DNA from: JAGSPQ01 sp038206395 | GTDB lineage: Bacteria; Myxococcota; Myxococcia; Myxococcales; Myxococcaceae | Length of the DNA: 64,000 nt | Direction of reading: 5' to 3' | Assembly: GCA_038206395.1 (NCBI GenBank) | Contig: JBBRAX010000001.1 | Location: 124,001-188,000, forward strand | Shown here: in pieces, positions 18,801 to 26,104 of the stretch | Numbering within the stretch: the stretch's first letter is position 1 | Layout of the letters: the number at the start of each line of letters is the position of its first letter | The notes under the pieces: generated by a model | What the model was told of the DNA's origin: nothing | What the model saw: the letters and a program-made list of their open reading frames with translations, nothing else | Database searches by the model: none | Program-made: the position numbers and the translations under genes

Positions 18801-21315
18801 TCTGTCGGTGTTCTTCGCGAAGCGCGTCGAGGGTCGCCTGCCCCTGGCGCAGCAGCTCTTCCAGCGACTCCTTCTGCTTTTCGGCCTCGGCACCGGCGGC
18901 CTGCAGCGAGACAACCGAGGCCTGCCGCTGATTCGATTCGGCTTCGGCAGCCGCGAGCAGCGCCTTGAACTCACCGAGGTCGACTTCGAGCGCGTTGCCG
19001 TGGGCTTCTTCGTCGACGAGCTCGGCGCGAACCTGGCGCAGGTCGGCGATCAGCAGATCGCGTTCGGCGGTGAGCGTCTCGAGCTGCCGCGTCAGCGCCT
19101 CAACCCGTTCCTGAAGCAGCTTCTCGGCGTCCGTGCCGCGCGCCAACGCTTCGGCTGCCTCGGCGGTGAGCCGTTCGATCTTCCGATCGAGGGTGCCGAT
19201 CTGGGCCTGGGCTTGAAGCAGCGCTCCGCCGACTTCGTCGATGCGGTGGGTGAAGCGCGCCCGCTCGCCAGCAAACGACTCGGCCTGCTTCGCCGCGGTC
19301 TGCTCAGAGATCTGCAGCGACCCGATGAGCGCGGCCTCTCGTGCCTCGAGCTCCTTGACGCGCGTCTCCAGCGCTCCGGCCTGCCCGGCGATCGAGGTCC
19401 GGTGGGTCTCGAACTCGGCGGTTTTCTCGGCCAGCGCATCGTGGGCCTCGAGCAGCGTCCGCGATTCCTCGGTGAGACGAAGCACCTGGTGGCGGGTGTC
19501 GGCGAGCGCAACCTCTGCCTGCTCGCGAGCGCTGCGTTCGGCGCCGATTGCAGTGCTGAGATCGCCTTCGAGGCGGCGGTACCGCGCAGTCTCGGCTTCT
19601 TTCGAGGCTTCGGCGGCGGCGACCTGTTCGCTCAGCGCCTCGACGTTGGCCTGGGTGTTGGCGAGGCGCTGTTCGAGCTCCTGCGCCATGCCGCGCCAGG
19701 TGCGTTCGGAGCCAGCGAGCACTTCGATGTCGCGCGCGAGGCGGTTCGAGGCGGCCTTCGCTTCCTGAAGCTCGGTCTCGTGGCCGGGCTTTTCTCCTTC
19801 GAGCCGCGCCACCTCGGCCTGTGCGATCGCGAGCTCTGACTCGGTGCGCGAGAGCTCGTTCTCGAACTTCTGGCGGCTCTGCGCCTCGAGCTCGATCGAT
19901 CGCAGCGCCGAGAGCCGTTCACCCTCTTTCCGTTCTAGCAGGGCCTGCGTCTCGCCCGAGCGCGTGCGCATCGCGGCCAGCTGACCCTCGAGCACTTCGA
20001 TCGCCGACACTGCTTCGCTGCGCAGCTCGGCCAGCTTCACCTCGCGCTCGCGGGCGGTGGCGAGCTCGCGCTCGCGGGCGCCCAGCGTCTCGACGACGCG
20101 GTCGGCCTGGAGTCGGGTCCGTTCGAGCTCGACGCGCCCGTTGGCCAGCTCGTCCTGCAGATGACCATGCTGCTCGTAAGCGGCGGTGAGGCGGGTGCGC
20201 GCGTCTTCGAGCTGGCTGACGATCTCTTCACGGCGCGAGCGTTCGAGGCGGGCGATTTCCTGCGCGGCGATCGCTTCGACCGCGGCGTCCTTCTGGGCCC
20301 GGGCCTGCGCTTCAGACTCGGCGCGCGACGCGTGCACGCGGCCTTCGGCGTCCTGCGCCCTCTCGCGTGCGACACCGAGCTCGGCTTCGAGGCGGCGAAT
20401 GCGGTTGGCCAGCTCGTCCTGCACCTCGAGCGCCTTCGGCTTCTTCGCGACCTCTTCGAGCTGAACCGTAAGCCGCGCGACGGCTTCGCGGGTGTCGAGC
20501 AGCTGTTCTTTCGCGGCCTTAAGATCTTCTTCGCGAAGGCCGATGTCTTTCTTGGAACGTTCGAGCAGCTCCTTCATCCGCTCGGTGCGTTCCTGCCATT
20601 CCCGCGCGCGGCGAGCGGCGTCTTCGAGCTTTCCACTGGTGAACGCCAGGGGCTCGGGCGGCAGCTGCACCCAGGTGGGGTCGACGGCGCGCACGGCCTC
20701 GGCCCCTGCGATCGCGACGAAGTAGGCCGCCTCGGTCGCCTCGGCCAGCGAGCCATCGACCTGCAGCCCATCGCCGCGCTCGAAGGCCAGCTGGTAGCCG
20801 AGCACGGGGCTCTGGGTGGCGACCTCGACAGAAGGGAAATGGGTCGAGAGCGCGTCGAGCAGCTGGCCCCACGTCGGCGGCGGGTCGCCCTCTTCGGCCT
20901 CCATCACCATCGACAGCGCGAGGCCCGCTGGGTTGCGAAGGCCGCCGATGAGAATGCCGCCGCGCGAGAGCAGGCGGGTGAGCTCGCGCAATAGCTCGGG
21001 CGCGCGCACGTAGGGCGCAAGGTCTGCCACCATCAACACATCGAAGCTGCCGCCCTCGAGATCGTCGAAGACGTTGGCGCGGTAGCGCAGGCCCTGCGTC
21101 GCGTAAGCCTTGTTCGCGGCTTCGACGGCGGGCAGATCGAGATCGCACGCGAGCACGGTGCGCGCCCCGCGGGTCAGCAGGAATCGTGCGGACTCTCCGC
21201 GGGTTGACGCAACGGCCCCGATCTCGAGGACGCGGCGCCGGGCGTAGAGCCCTTCCGCGAAGACGTACCTTGGCAAAAGCTCGGACAACCCGAGCCGCTT
21301 GAACGTGGTAGCCAA
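15874..21315 (-). CDS. Giant coiled-coil protein with methyltransferase-like N-terminus
   Basis: About 1,813 residues. The N-terminal ~220 residues look like a class I SAM-methyltransferase fold: VLEIGAVASTRGES (motif I region lacking the usual GxGxG), VLACDLDLPAVEAA, FDVLMVADLAPYV and LLSRGGILIGG. Binding of SAM is therefore doubtful. From about residue 270 to 1740 the protein is almost continuous Ala/Glu/Gln/Arg-rich coiled coil, including three exact-period 18-residue units. The end is Pro-rich then acidic (VKKPPAPAPPPRPS, DEEQKDEELLDEM). The start is uncertain: a TTG at 21315 gives MATTFKRLGLSELLPRY and avoids the divergent gene; no ATG fits. The architecture recalls coiled-coil scaffolds with degenerate enzymatic heads such as AglZ or FrzS of Myxococcus (those have receiver-like heads), so a polar or cytoskeletal scaffold is plausible but unproven. 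Confidence 0.8.
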   Translation of the reverse strand: MATTFKRLGLSELLPRYVFAEGLYARRRVLEIGAVASTRGESARFLLTRGARTVLACDLDLPAVEAANKAYATQGLRYRANVFDDLEGGSFDVLMVADLAPYVRAPELLRELTRLLSRGGILIGGLRNPAGLALSMVMEAEEGDPPPTWGQLLDALSTHFPSVEVATQSPVLGYQLAFERGDGLQVDGSLAEATEAAYFVAIAGAEAVRAVDPTWVQLPPEPLAFTSGKLEDAARRAREWQERTERMKELLERSKKDIGLREEDLKAAKEQLLDTREAVARLTVQLEEVAKKPKALEVQDELANRIRRLEAELGVARERAQDAEGRVHASRAESEAQARAQKDAAVEAIAAQEIARLERSRREEIVSQLEDARTRLTAAYEQHGHLQDELANGRVELERTRLQADRVVETLGARERELATAREREVKLAELRSEAVSAIEVLEGQLAAMRTRSGETQALLERKEGERLSALRSIELEAQSRQKFENELSRTESELAIAQAEVARLEGEKPGHETELQEAKAASNRLARDIEVLAGSERTWRGMAQELEQRLANTQANVEALSEQVAAAEASKEAETARYRRLEGDLSTAIGAERSAREQAEVALADTRHQVLRLTEESRTLLEAHDALAEKTAEFETHRTSIAGQAGALETRVKELEAREAALIGSLQISEQTAAKQAESFAGERARFTHRIDEVGGALLQAQAQIGTLDRKIERLTAEAAEALARGTDAEKLLQERVEALTRQLETLTAERDLLIADLRQVRAELVDEEAHGNALEVDLGEFKALLAAAEAESNQRQASVVSLQAAGAEAEKQKESLEELLRQGQATLDALREEHRQKLEQAAADLDQVRQEQRSVAEGSTAAIDRLREEQRVALEASAAVLQRLKDDQRAADEAHAAELQAQVETKRAADEAHAAELQAQVEAKRAADEANAAELQAQVDAKRVADEAHAAELERARDAQVAELAKIRDAQLAADEAHAAELAKAADAETTAAEAHAAELARIRDERAAAVEAHAAELQKARDAQIAADDAHLTELARAREEQGATGEALQRFREEQAAASQAQEAALQQLRSDAEALVADRQRLIDESRAAAEANAAAAEAASTGLERARAEHAAAVESIAAEHTAIASAQATELQLQLLARDELRAMLDTARSEVERSRTELLTDAEQKTAALAELQAARDSLRTELEQLRAQLAARNTEYAAALEHLAAQKAHATKLEEKVVFAEGEVAHLTAEVAEGVDARHAEQALREATQAERDASRERIGALEEELRSTNDRLEAGRVELAEQQTKREEAARELETAAAELAQVQAESTALKAAAPTLVRAREEASAKYVALEEAIAQERAAAEKELENRKVEHQQQLAERETITQRAAEEVAVAQRRALDEAAAAHRSELEARDAAHRTELDHRSAESQKSVAEASEQQRAEADALKEQLNATKEDRDRWRGTVERAQSEARGHQSGKLGIQKELDKTREELAALRASSAIAGGESQAMAEARTQADQELARLREKLAAAEAELPKAQSRRDELEAEVPRLRLAKDEVDAELQKTLAAQREAEDALTRARDERRGADEELARARDRSQALESELSAVRGSAQGSTSDLELALGARRQAEELLLALRARYGELQDNYQHVRTAASDLPRLKEEVVELRAESQMLEAERERLSNEVERLEKLQPAEPTYAPGNGDLAAELAMSQEAVVDRDARLEALMKRVQAQDLELAAIKKKATSPANTSAIGRVALVKKAVTVPVKKPPAPAPPPRPSTPPIVPGVELEVFELDIDEEQKDEELLDEMLILDEDEPLNPTKK
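18471..18632 (-). repeat. Three tandem 54-bp units inside the coiled-coil gene
   Basis: The marker CGTCGGCC recurs at exactly 18471, 18525, 18579 and 18633, a strict 54-bp period. Each unit encodes 18 residues of type ADEAHAAELQAQVEAKRA. Weaker units of the same type (AHAAEL cores) continue towards 18220. This is coding repeat expansion in a coiled coil, not a CRISPR array. Confidence 0.9.
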
Positions 21316-21369
21316 CTGGAACCCGAATATAGGGCCGAATGTTCGAGCCCCAATGAAAGTGGCGAACCC

Positions 21370-22113
21370 ATGAACGCAAACCCCTCCTTCGGCAGCCGGG
21401 CGATGACCTTCCTCAAGCGGCTGATCTTGACCAGCCTGGTGCTGGGCTTGGCGGGGGCGACTGGGTTTCTCCTCTCGCAGATCAACGCGAAGACTTTCAG
21501 CCTCGAGAACCGCGACGGGAAGCTGGTGGTGCTGAAAGGTCGGATGCTTCCAGTGGGAGCGGACCCCTGGCAGCCCGCGGACGCCGCCCTGGCCGACGCG
21601 TATGCGCCAATCGAGCTCGAAGGCACCTCGCCGATGGGCGTCGTCAACGTGAAGTACGAAGATCGCGACTCGCTGGATCGCGCGCTCTTCAACGTGCTCG
21701 AGAACCTGGCGCGCCCGCGGGTAAATTCGGACGACCCGAAGTTGTTGGACCAGGGCCTGTACTACCTGCGCCGCGCCGACAAGCTGTCGGGCCTGGGCGA
21801 CGAGCAGCGGCTGTCGCTGAAGCAGATGAGATCGGACGTGGCGTTCTACACGGCACGGAAGCGGCTCGAAGACGGCCAGCGCCAGATCGAGGAAGCACTG
21901 GCGCAGCTGAAGCTGGCGTCGGGCCTCGAGAGCAAGCACAGCCGCGCGGCGAACCAGATGATCAGCGCGGTGGAGCCTGAAGCCAAGGCGCTGGCCGAAG
22001 CCCTGCGGCGCGCGATCAACACCTTGTCAGCGCCGGCTCCCGAGTTGGTGCGCCCGCCTTCCCCGCTGCCGCCTGTGGCCTCCGTCGTCGCAACGCCCGA
22101 CGCAGGGAGCTGA
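21370..22113 (+). CDS. Membrane-anchored hypothetical protein
   Basis: A 247-residue protein I do not recognise. One N-terminal hydrophobic helix (about residues 17-37, LKRLILTSLVLGLAGATGFLL) anchors it in the inner membrane. A compact region follows (about 40-125) and then a helical, probably coiled-coil segment (about 130-215; KRLEDGQRQIEEALAQLKLAS). The C-terminus is Pro-rich (PAPELVRPPSPLPPV). It is divergent from the giant coiled-coil gene with only 54 bp between the chosen starts, so shared regulation is likely. A structural or assembly role with that protein is possible but not shown. Confidence 0.78.
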   Translation: MNANPSFGSRAMTFLKRLILTSLVLGLAGATGFLLSQINAKTFSLENRDGKLVVLKGRMLPVGADPWQPADAALADAYAPIELEGTSPMGVVNVKYEDRDSLDRALFNVLENLARPRVNSDDPKLLDQGLYYLRRADKLSGLGDEQRLSLKQMRSDVAFYTARKRLEDGQRQIEEALAQLKLASGLESKHSRAANQMISAVEPEAKALAEALRRAINTLSAPAPELVRPPSPLPPVASVVATPDAGS

Positions 22114-22190
22114 GCTCCAGCCAGTTCGACCCGCTGTCCGAAGGCCAGGGTGAATTTCGACCTCCAGCGGCTGGCGGCGCTCCCCGACCA

Positions 22191-22210
22191 TTCGATCGAA
22201 TTCGATCGAA
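22191..22210. promoter_or_regulatory. 20-bp perfect palindrome, copy 1
   Basis: The sequence TTCGATCGAATTCGATCGAA is its own reverse complement and consists of two abutted TTCGATCGAA decamers, each also palindromic. An identical copy lies 132 bp away. It looks like a binding site for a symmetric DNA-binding protein. It sits downstream of both flanking genes, so it is not a promoter operator in the normal sense. Confidence 0.7.
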
Positions 22211-22322
22211 GATTCGTGACGCGTTGCGGCGAGGTGTCATGGAGCCACCTAACGTAACGCACTGCGGCACAAAACGAGGAGGCGCTTAGGGGCAACCTCC
22301 TGCCAACTCAGCGCTTTCAATG

Positions 22323-22342
22323 TTCGATCGAATTCGATCGAA
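22323..22342. promoter_or_regulatory. 20-bp perfect palindrome, copy 2
   Basis: Identical to the copy at 22191-22210 over all 20 bases, with different flanks on each side. Exact conservation between two copies without flanking similarity argues for a functional site or a dispersed genomic motif over a recent local duplication. Confidence 0.7.
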
Positions 22343-22448
22343 CTGCCTTGCGGGTCGGCCCCAGTGGGAGTGGCTTTCCGAAACGGGCCCCCCCCAGTGA
22401 CGGCACAGAAGTCGCTCTCGGGATGAACGGGCTCAGGCGGGCCCTGCT

Positions 22449-22982
22449 TCACTTCCCCTTCATCACTCCGATGAAGGGCAGGTTGCGGAACTTCTCGTCG
22501 AAATCCAGCCCGTAGCCGACGACGAACTTGTCTTCGATGACGAAGCCTTTGTAGTCGATGGCGACCTTGGTGCGGGCGCGCGAGGGCTTCTCGAGCAGGG
22601 TGCAGATGCGCAGCGACGCCGGGTGCCGCGCCGCCAGGTTCTCGAGCAGGAACTTCATCGTCAGGCCGGTATCGATGATGTCTTCGACGATCAGCAGGTG
22701 CTTGCCGGCCATCGGCTTGGTGACGTCGGACGTGATCCGCACTTCGCCCGTGGTCTCGACGCCGCCCTGGTACGACGAGACCCCCAGGAACTCGACAGTG
22801 AGCGGCAGATCGATCGCCCGCGCGAGGTCGGTGGTGAAGAAGACGCTGCCCTTGAGGATCCCGAGCAGCGTGAGCTCTTTGCCGGCGTAGTCCATTGAGA
22901 TCTGCGCGCCGAGCTCGCGCACGCGGGCGGCCACGGTGGCCCCGTCGATCATCACGTTGACGTCAGAATCGTAGAAGGCCAT
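22449..22982 (-). CDS. hpt: Hypoxanthine phosphoribosyltransferase
   Basis: This 177-residue cytoplasmic enzyme makes IMP or GMP from hypoxanthine or guanine and PRPP in purine salvage. The PRPP-binding signature VEDIIDTGLTM is at about residues 98-108. LGILKGSVFFTTDL (flexible PPi loop) and the FVVGYGLDFDEKFRNLPFIG C-terminus are diagnostic. Length is normal for the family. It is the last gene of the nine-gene run reading from 29404, 14 bases after the uracil phosphoribosyltransferase gene. Confidence 0.95.
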   Translation of the reverse strand: MAFYDSDVNVMIDGATVAARVRELGAQISMDYAGKELTLLGILKGSVFFTTDLARAIDLPLTVEFLGVSSYQGGVETTGEVRITSDVTKPMAGKHLLIVEDIIDTGLTMKFLLENLAARHPASLRICTLLEKPSRARTKVAIDYKGFVIEDKFVVGYGLDFDEKFRNLPFIGVMKGK

Positions 22983-22996
22983 CTGCGAGCTCCAGT

Positions 22997-23812
22997 TCAG
23001 ACGTACGCGTTGTTCATCACTTCGCCCATGCCGCCGCCGCCGGGGACGATGTACTGCCGATCGTCGAGGCCGCGTTCTTTGTCCCAGAGCTCGCCCGGCA
23101 CCGTGTCGAACACCTCGGGCGGAGACATGCCGCGGTCGAGCCGCAGCGCGTAGATCTGCGCGTCTGGGTGATCCTTCGTCATGCGCCGCAGGTATTCGGG
23201 GGTGACGATCAGGTGCACGCAGATCACCTTGCGCATCTTCCCGGCCACCTTCTTCTTGTACATGTCGATCGCCGTCGACAGCGAGCCGCCCGTCGCACCC
23301 ATCGGATCTGGAAAGACGACGAACGCGTCGTCGACGTCGCCGCCGATCTTCGAGCCGCCGATGTTGCTGCCGACCACCTGCTCGGAGTTGTCGAGCATGC
23401 GGCTCATGATGATGTGGTCCTGACGCACGAGCCGCGGAGTCAGAATCGTGTTCAGCAGATCGAAGGTCACCTGCGACGGCAGCGTGCCCGCGCGCGCGAT
23501 GTTCACGCTGATCGCCCGGATCTCGTCGTCGATCACCTCGCCCTGGTAGATGCCCTTCGGGGTGTGGTCGATCATGCGGGTCGGAATCGCCACCGACTTG
23601 CGCGGGAACTCCTGGTTCACCGCCATCGTGATCAGGTCCGTGTAGAGCACGGCGACGAGGCGGTTCACCTGGGGCTGAATGGTCTCTTTCGAGCAGAGCG
23701 TCGCCAACAGAGACAGCAGGTAGGGGTTGCCGACCAGGTGCACCTGCGGGCCGTACCTGTGTTCCTGCTCGTTCAACCGGTACGGCACCTTCTCGTAGAG
23801 CGCGTCACGCAT
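22997..23812 (-). CDS. Uracil phosphoribosyltransferase family protein (divergent)
   Basis: A 271-residue member of the UPRTase fold, which forms UMP from uracil and PRPP. The PRPP loop DPMGATGGSLSTAI (about 165-178) matches the family. The C-terminal uracil-binding motif is unusual: the family normally reads YIVPGLGDAGDR, but here it is YIVPGGGGMGEVMNN, losing the GDAGDR residues. It is also about 60 residues longer than typical Upp. A changed base specificity or a regulatory role is possible. It lies between thymidine kinase (6 bases) and hpt (14 bases), so a pyrimidine-salvage role fits its context. Confidence 0.82.
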   Translation of the reverse strand: MRDALYEKVPYRLNEQEHRYGPQVHLVGNPYLLSLLATLCSKETIQPQVNRLVAVLYTDLITMAVNQEFPRKSVAIPTRMIDHTPKGIYQGEVIDDEIRAISVNIARAGTLPSQVTFDLLNTILTPRLVRQDHIIMSRMLDNSEQVVGSNIGGSKIGGDVDDAFVVFPDPMGATGGSLSTAIDMYKKKVAGKMRKVICVHLIVTPEYLRRMTKDHPDAQIYALRLDRGMSPPEVFDTVPGELWDKERGLDDRQYIVPGGGGMGEVMNNAYV

Positions 23813-23818
23813 AGGGGA

Positions 23819-24418
23819 TCACTTGAAGAGCTCGAGGTTCTGCGGCGGCGTCGCCTCGGTCGGGTTGGGGGTGTGGCACTTGCGGCAGCGCGCTTCGTAC
23901 GCTCCGGCGGCGCCGACGACGACGCGTTCCTCACGGGCGAGCAGGCGCTGGGTCCGGTTCGCGGGGTTGCCGCAGACGACGCAGATCGCGAGCTCCTTGG
24001 TGATGTACTCGCTGATCGCCAGCAGCGCCGGCATCGGCTCGAAGGGCTTGCCCTGGTAGTCCTGATCGAGCCCGGCGCAGATCACGCGAATGCCGCGCGT
24101 CGCGAGGCTCTCGATGATCGGCACCACATCGGGCCCGAGGAACTGCACCTCGTCGATGCCCACCACCTCGGTGTCGGGCAGCAGGAACTGCAGTATTTCC
24201 TGTGCGTGGTCGATGGGCGTGCTGAAGAGCTTCAGCTGCGAGTGGCTGACCACCGCCGACTCGTCGTACCGGTTGTCGATCTTCGGCTTGAACACCTGCA
24301 CGCGCTGCTTGCCGTAGACGGCGCGCTTCACGCGGCGAATCAGCTCTTCCGTCTTGCCCGAGAACATCGAGCCACAGATCACTTCGATCCAGCCGATCTC
24401 TTTGGGGAACTGGTGCAC
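23819..24418 (-). CDS. tdk: Thymidine kinase
   Basis: A 199-residue type II thymidine kinase producing dTMP from thymidine and ATP. The P-loop GSMFSGKT is at residues 16-23, followed by EELIRRVKRA. VVGIDEVQFL carries the Walker B-like Asp-Glu pair. Two Cys pairs, CVVC (about 150) and CRKC near the end, form the structural zinc site. Length is standard. It is 10 bases after the Nudix gene. Confidence 0.95.
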   Translation of the reverse strand: MHQFPKEIGWIEVICGSMFSGKTEELIRRVKRAVYGKQRVQVFKPKIDNRYDESAVVSHSQLKLFSTPIDHAQEILQFLLPDTEVVGIDEVQFLGPDVVPIIESLATRGIRVICAGLDQDYQGKPFEPMPALLAISEYITKELAICVVCGNPANRTQRLLAREERVVVGAAGAYEARCRKCHTPNPTEATPPQNLELFK

Positions 24419-24428
24419 GGGGGTCGGC

Positions 24429-24836
24429 TCAGTGGTCGAGGTCGAGCAGCTTCTCGAGCGTGCGGGCGTCCGCGTCGGGGAACTTGTAGCTGGCGGTCTC
24501 GGCGAGCGTGACCCAGCGGTGATCGTTGACCTTCTGGTGGCTCGGCTCGCCCTGCTTCTTCAGCTTGCAGAGGAACACGCGAAAATCGACCTCGTAGTCG
24601 GGGTAGACGTGGTGGGTCGAAATCGCCTGCTCGCCGACCTCGACCTCGAGCTCCAGCCGTTCTTTCAGCTCGCGAATCAGGCCATCGACATCGAGCTCGC
24701 CTTCCATCACGCGGCCACCGGGGAATTCCCACAGCAGCGGCAACGACGCGTTCTTCGAGCGTTGCGTGATCAGGTACCGGCCGGGCTCGCGCTCGAGCAT
24801 GGCTCCCACGACCCGAATCTGGCGGCGCGTCGTCAT
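24429..24836 (-). CDS. Nudix hydrolase, MutT-like
   Basis: A 135-residue Nudix protein resembling MutT-type (d)NTP pyrophosphohydrolases: IRVVGAMLEREPGRYLITQR at the start and WEFPGGRVMEGE before the Nudix helix. The Nudix box is altered. The consensus REUxEExGU is RELKERLEL here, so the second Glu of the EE pair is Arg and the Gly is Glu. The first catalytic Glu positions remain. Activity may be reduced or different. The ATG at 24836 (MTTRRQIRV) is preferred over 24857. It belongs to the run with nadD and tdk. Confidence 0.87.
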   Translation of the reverse strand: MTTRRQIRVVGAMLEREPGRYLITQRSKNASLPLLWEFPGGRVMEGELDVDGLIRELKERLELEVEVGEQAISTHHVYPDYEVDFRVFLCKLKKQGEPSHQKVNDHRWVTLAETASYKFPDADARTLEKLLDLDH

Positions 24837-24873
24837 TTGGGCGCTCGCGCGTAGCACTTCCGAGGTTGCGTCG

Positions 24874-25425
24874 CTACAGGCCGTACAAATGGTGCGCCTG
24901 CAGGTAGCCGAGCACCGCCCGGGGCACGAGGTCGTGGGGCAGCTGCTTCGAGTCGAGGCGCCTGCGAATCTCGGTCGAGCTCACCTCAGCCAGCGGAGGC
25001 CCGACGGCGCGCGGGTCGGGATACCCGGCGCGATGAAGAACCGTCACGTCGACCAGGCCCTGGATGCGATCCCACGATTTCCAGCTCGGCAGGTCATGAA
25101 GAATGTCCGAGCCGAGCACGAGGCGGAACCGAGTCCCTGGGTGCTTCGGCAGCAGGTACTCGAGCGTGTCGATGGTGCGGCCGCCCTCGCCCACTTCTTT
25201 CTCGATCTCGCTAACCTGCAGCCACGGCCCCAGGTCTTCCGCCATCGCACGGCACATCGCGACGCGGTGCCCGAAGCCTTCCAGCGGCTTGCCGAACGGG
25301 TGGTGGTAGGCCGGCATCAGCCACACTTCGTCGACGGGCAGCGAGCCCCGAACGTAGAGCGCGGCCATCAGGTGCCCGAAGTGCGGCGGGTTGAAGCTGC
25401 CGCCCATCAGCGCCACCTGCTTCAT
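24874..25425 (-). CDS. nadD: Nicotinate-nucleotide adenylyltransferase
   Basis: A 183-residue enzyme that adenylates nicotinate mononucleotide to deamido-NAD in NAD synthesis. The nucleotidyltransferase motif GGSFNPPHFGH is at residues 8-18, VWLMPAYHHPFGK at about 39-51, and the C-terminal EVSSTEIRRRL motif matches the ISSTxIR signature. The ATG overlaps the stop of the upstream gene (ATGA). Its usual neighbours in other bacteria (obg, proA, rsfS) are absent here. Confidence 0.94.
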   Translation of the reverse strand: MKQVALMGGSFNPPHFGHLMAALYVRGSLPVDEVWLMPAYHHPFGKPLEGFGHRVAMCRAMAEDLGPWLQVSEIEKEVGEGGRTIDTLEYLLPKHPGTRFRLVLGSDILHDLPSWKSWDRIQGLVDVTVLHRAGYPDPRAVGPPLAEVSSTEIRRRLDSKQLPHDLVPRAVLGYLQAHHLYGL

Positions 25426-26096
25426 TTGACCGAGACCTTCTTCTTCGCCTGCAGCTGGAGCAGTTGGCCTTCGATCACCGTCTCGCCGGCGAGCGTGAAG
25501 GCCGAGTACTTCAAGTTCTTCTCGACGAACTCGAGCAGGCCGACGGTGGGGCGATCACCCTTGAGGCTGCCGGGCGTGAGGAAATACCGGGGCCCGATCT
25601 GCACCACCTTTGGATCCTTCTCGTTGCCGTGCACCAGCAGCGCGGCGTTCAGCATGTCTTCCTTGTCGAGATCGTTCTTGTCGTGGACGACGCAGCACAG
25701 GGTGTCGCCCAGCATGTCCATCGCTTTCCGGGGGCACTTCGGGTCCTGGTACTGCAGGCTGCCCTTCTCGGGCGTGCGGATCACGCGGTCGGCCATGCGA
25801 CGCAGCTCTTCGTTGGTGCGCGAGAGCTCGTATGCATTGCCGAAGGCGGCCGGGCGATCGAGCTGATCGGCTTCGGCAAGGTAGTTCGAGATGTCGGCGA
25901 GAAAGTCGAGGTTCGAATAATCGGTGAGCGCGCGCGCTTCGTCGCGCTTCCACTTCACCCACTCGTCGAGATCGCCGTACCGGCCGCCCGCGAAGAGAAA
26001 CCGCCGGGCCCCTTTGCCGGAAAGAAAGCGAATCGCCGCATCGAGCGCGTTCAGATCGCCATCGCTGTCCGAGAAGATCCCGATCGCGGTCGGCAT
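25422..26096 (-). CDS. Putative metallophosphoesterase-like protein (degenerate)
   Basis: A 224-residue cytoplasmic protein. Its N-terminus, GIFSDSDGDLNALDAAIRFL, resembles the first motif of calcineurin-like phosphoesterases (SDxHGNLxAL), with His replaced by Asp. The next stretch, RRFLFAGGRYGDLDEW, resembles the second motif (GDxxD) only loosely. A C-terminal GPRYFLTPGSL matches the usual late motif without its His residues. Catalysis is uncertain. The frame extends upstream, but the ATG at 26096 lies 8 bases after the NamZ-type gene, which fits. It is translationally coupled to nadD by ATGA. Function is otherwise unknown. Confidence 0.78.
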   Translation of the reverse strand: MPTAIGIFSDSDGDLNALDAAIRFLSGKGARRFLFAGGRYGDLDEWVKWKRDEARALTDYSNLDFLADISNYLAEADQLDRPAAFGNAYELSRTNEELRRMADRVIRTPEKGSLQYQDPKCPRKAMDMLGDTLCCVVHDKNDLDKEDMLNAALLVHGNEKDPKVVQIGPRYFLTPGSLKGDRPTVGLLEFVEKNLKYSAFTLAGETVIEGQLLQLQAKKKVSVK

Positions 26097-26104
26097 GGCC
26101 CCCC

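Larger units (their letters stand above)
22114..22448. other. Non-coding intergenic region with paired palindromes
   Basis: This 335-bp stretch has no credible gene; the longest ATG frame is 16 codons (22239-22289). It lies between the converging ends of the membrane-anchored gene and hpt. It contains two copies of one 20-bp palindrome (22191 and 22323). Two short inverted repeats sit between them (AGGTG/CACCT at 22232-22250 and AGGAGG/CCTCCT at 22277-22301). It is more AT-rich in places than its surroundings. Confidence 0.8.

Noticed and set aside
21316..21939. Longer version of the giant coiled-coil gene starting at 21939
   Set aside because: The extension is antisense to the membrane-anchored gene at 21370, which has a clear signal anchor, and has shadow-type composition.
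22239..22289. 16-residue ORF between the palindromes
   Set aside because: Too short, no Shine-Dalgarno, no conservation information; chance is likely.
23168..24511. 447-codon plus-strand frame across the UPRTase and thymidine kinase genes
   Set aside because: It spans two well-supported minus-strand genes and shows only shadow composition.
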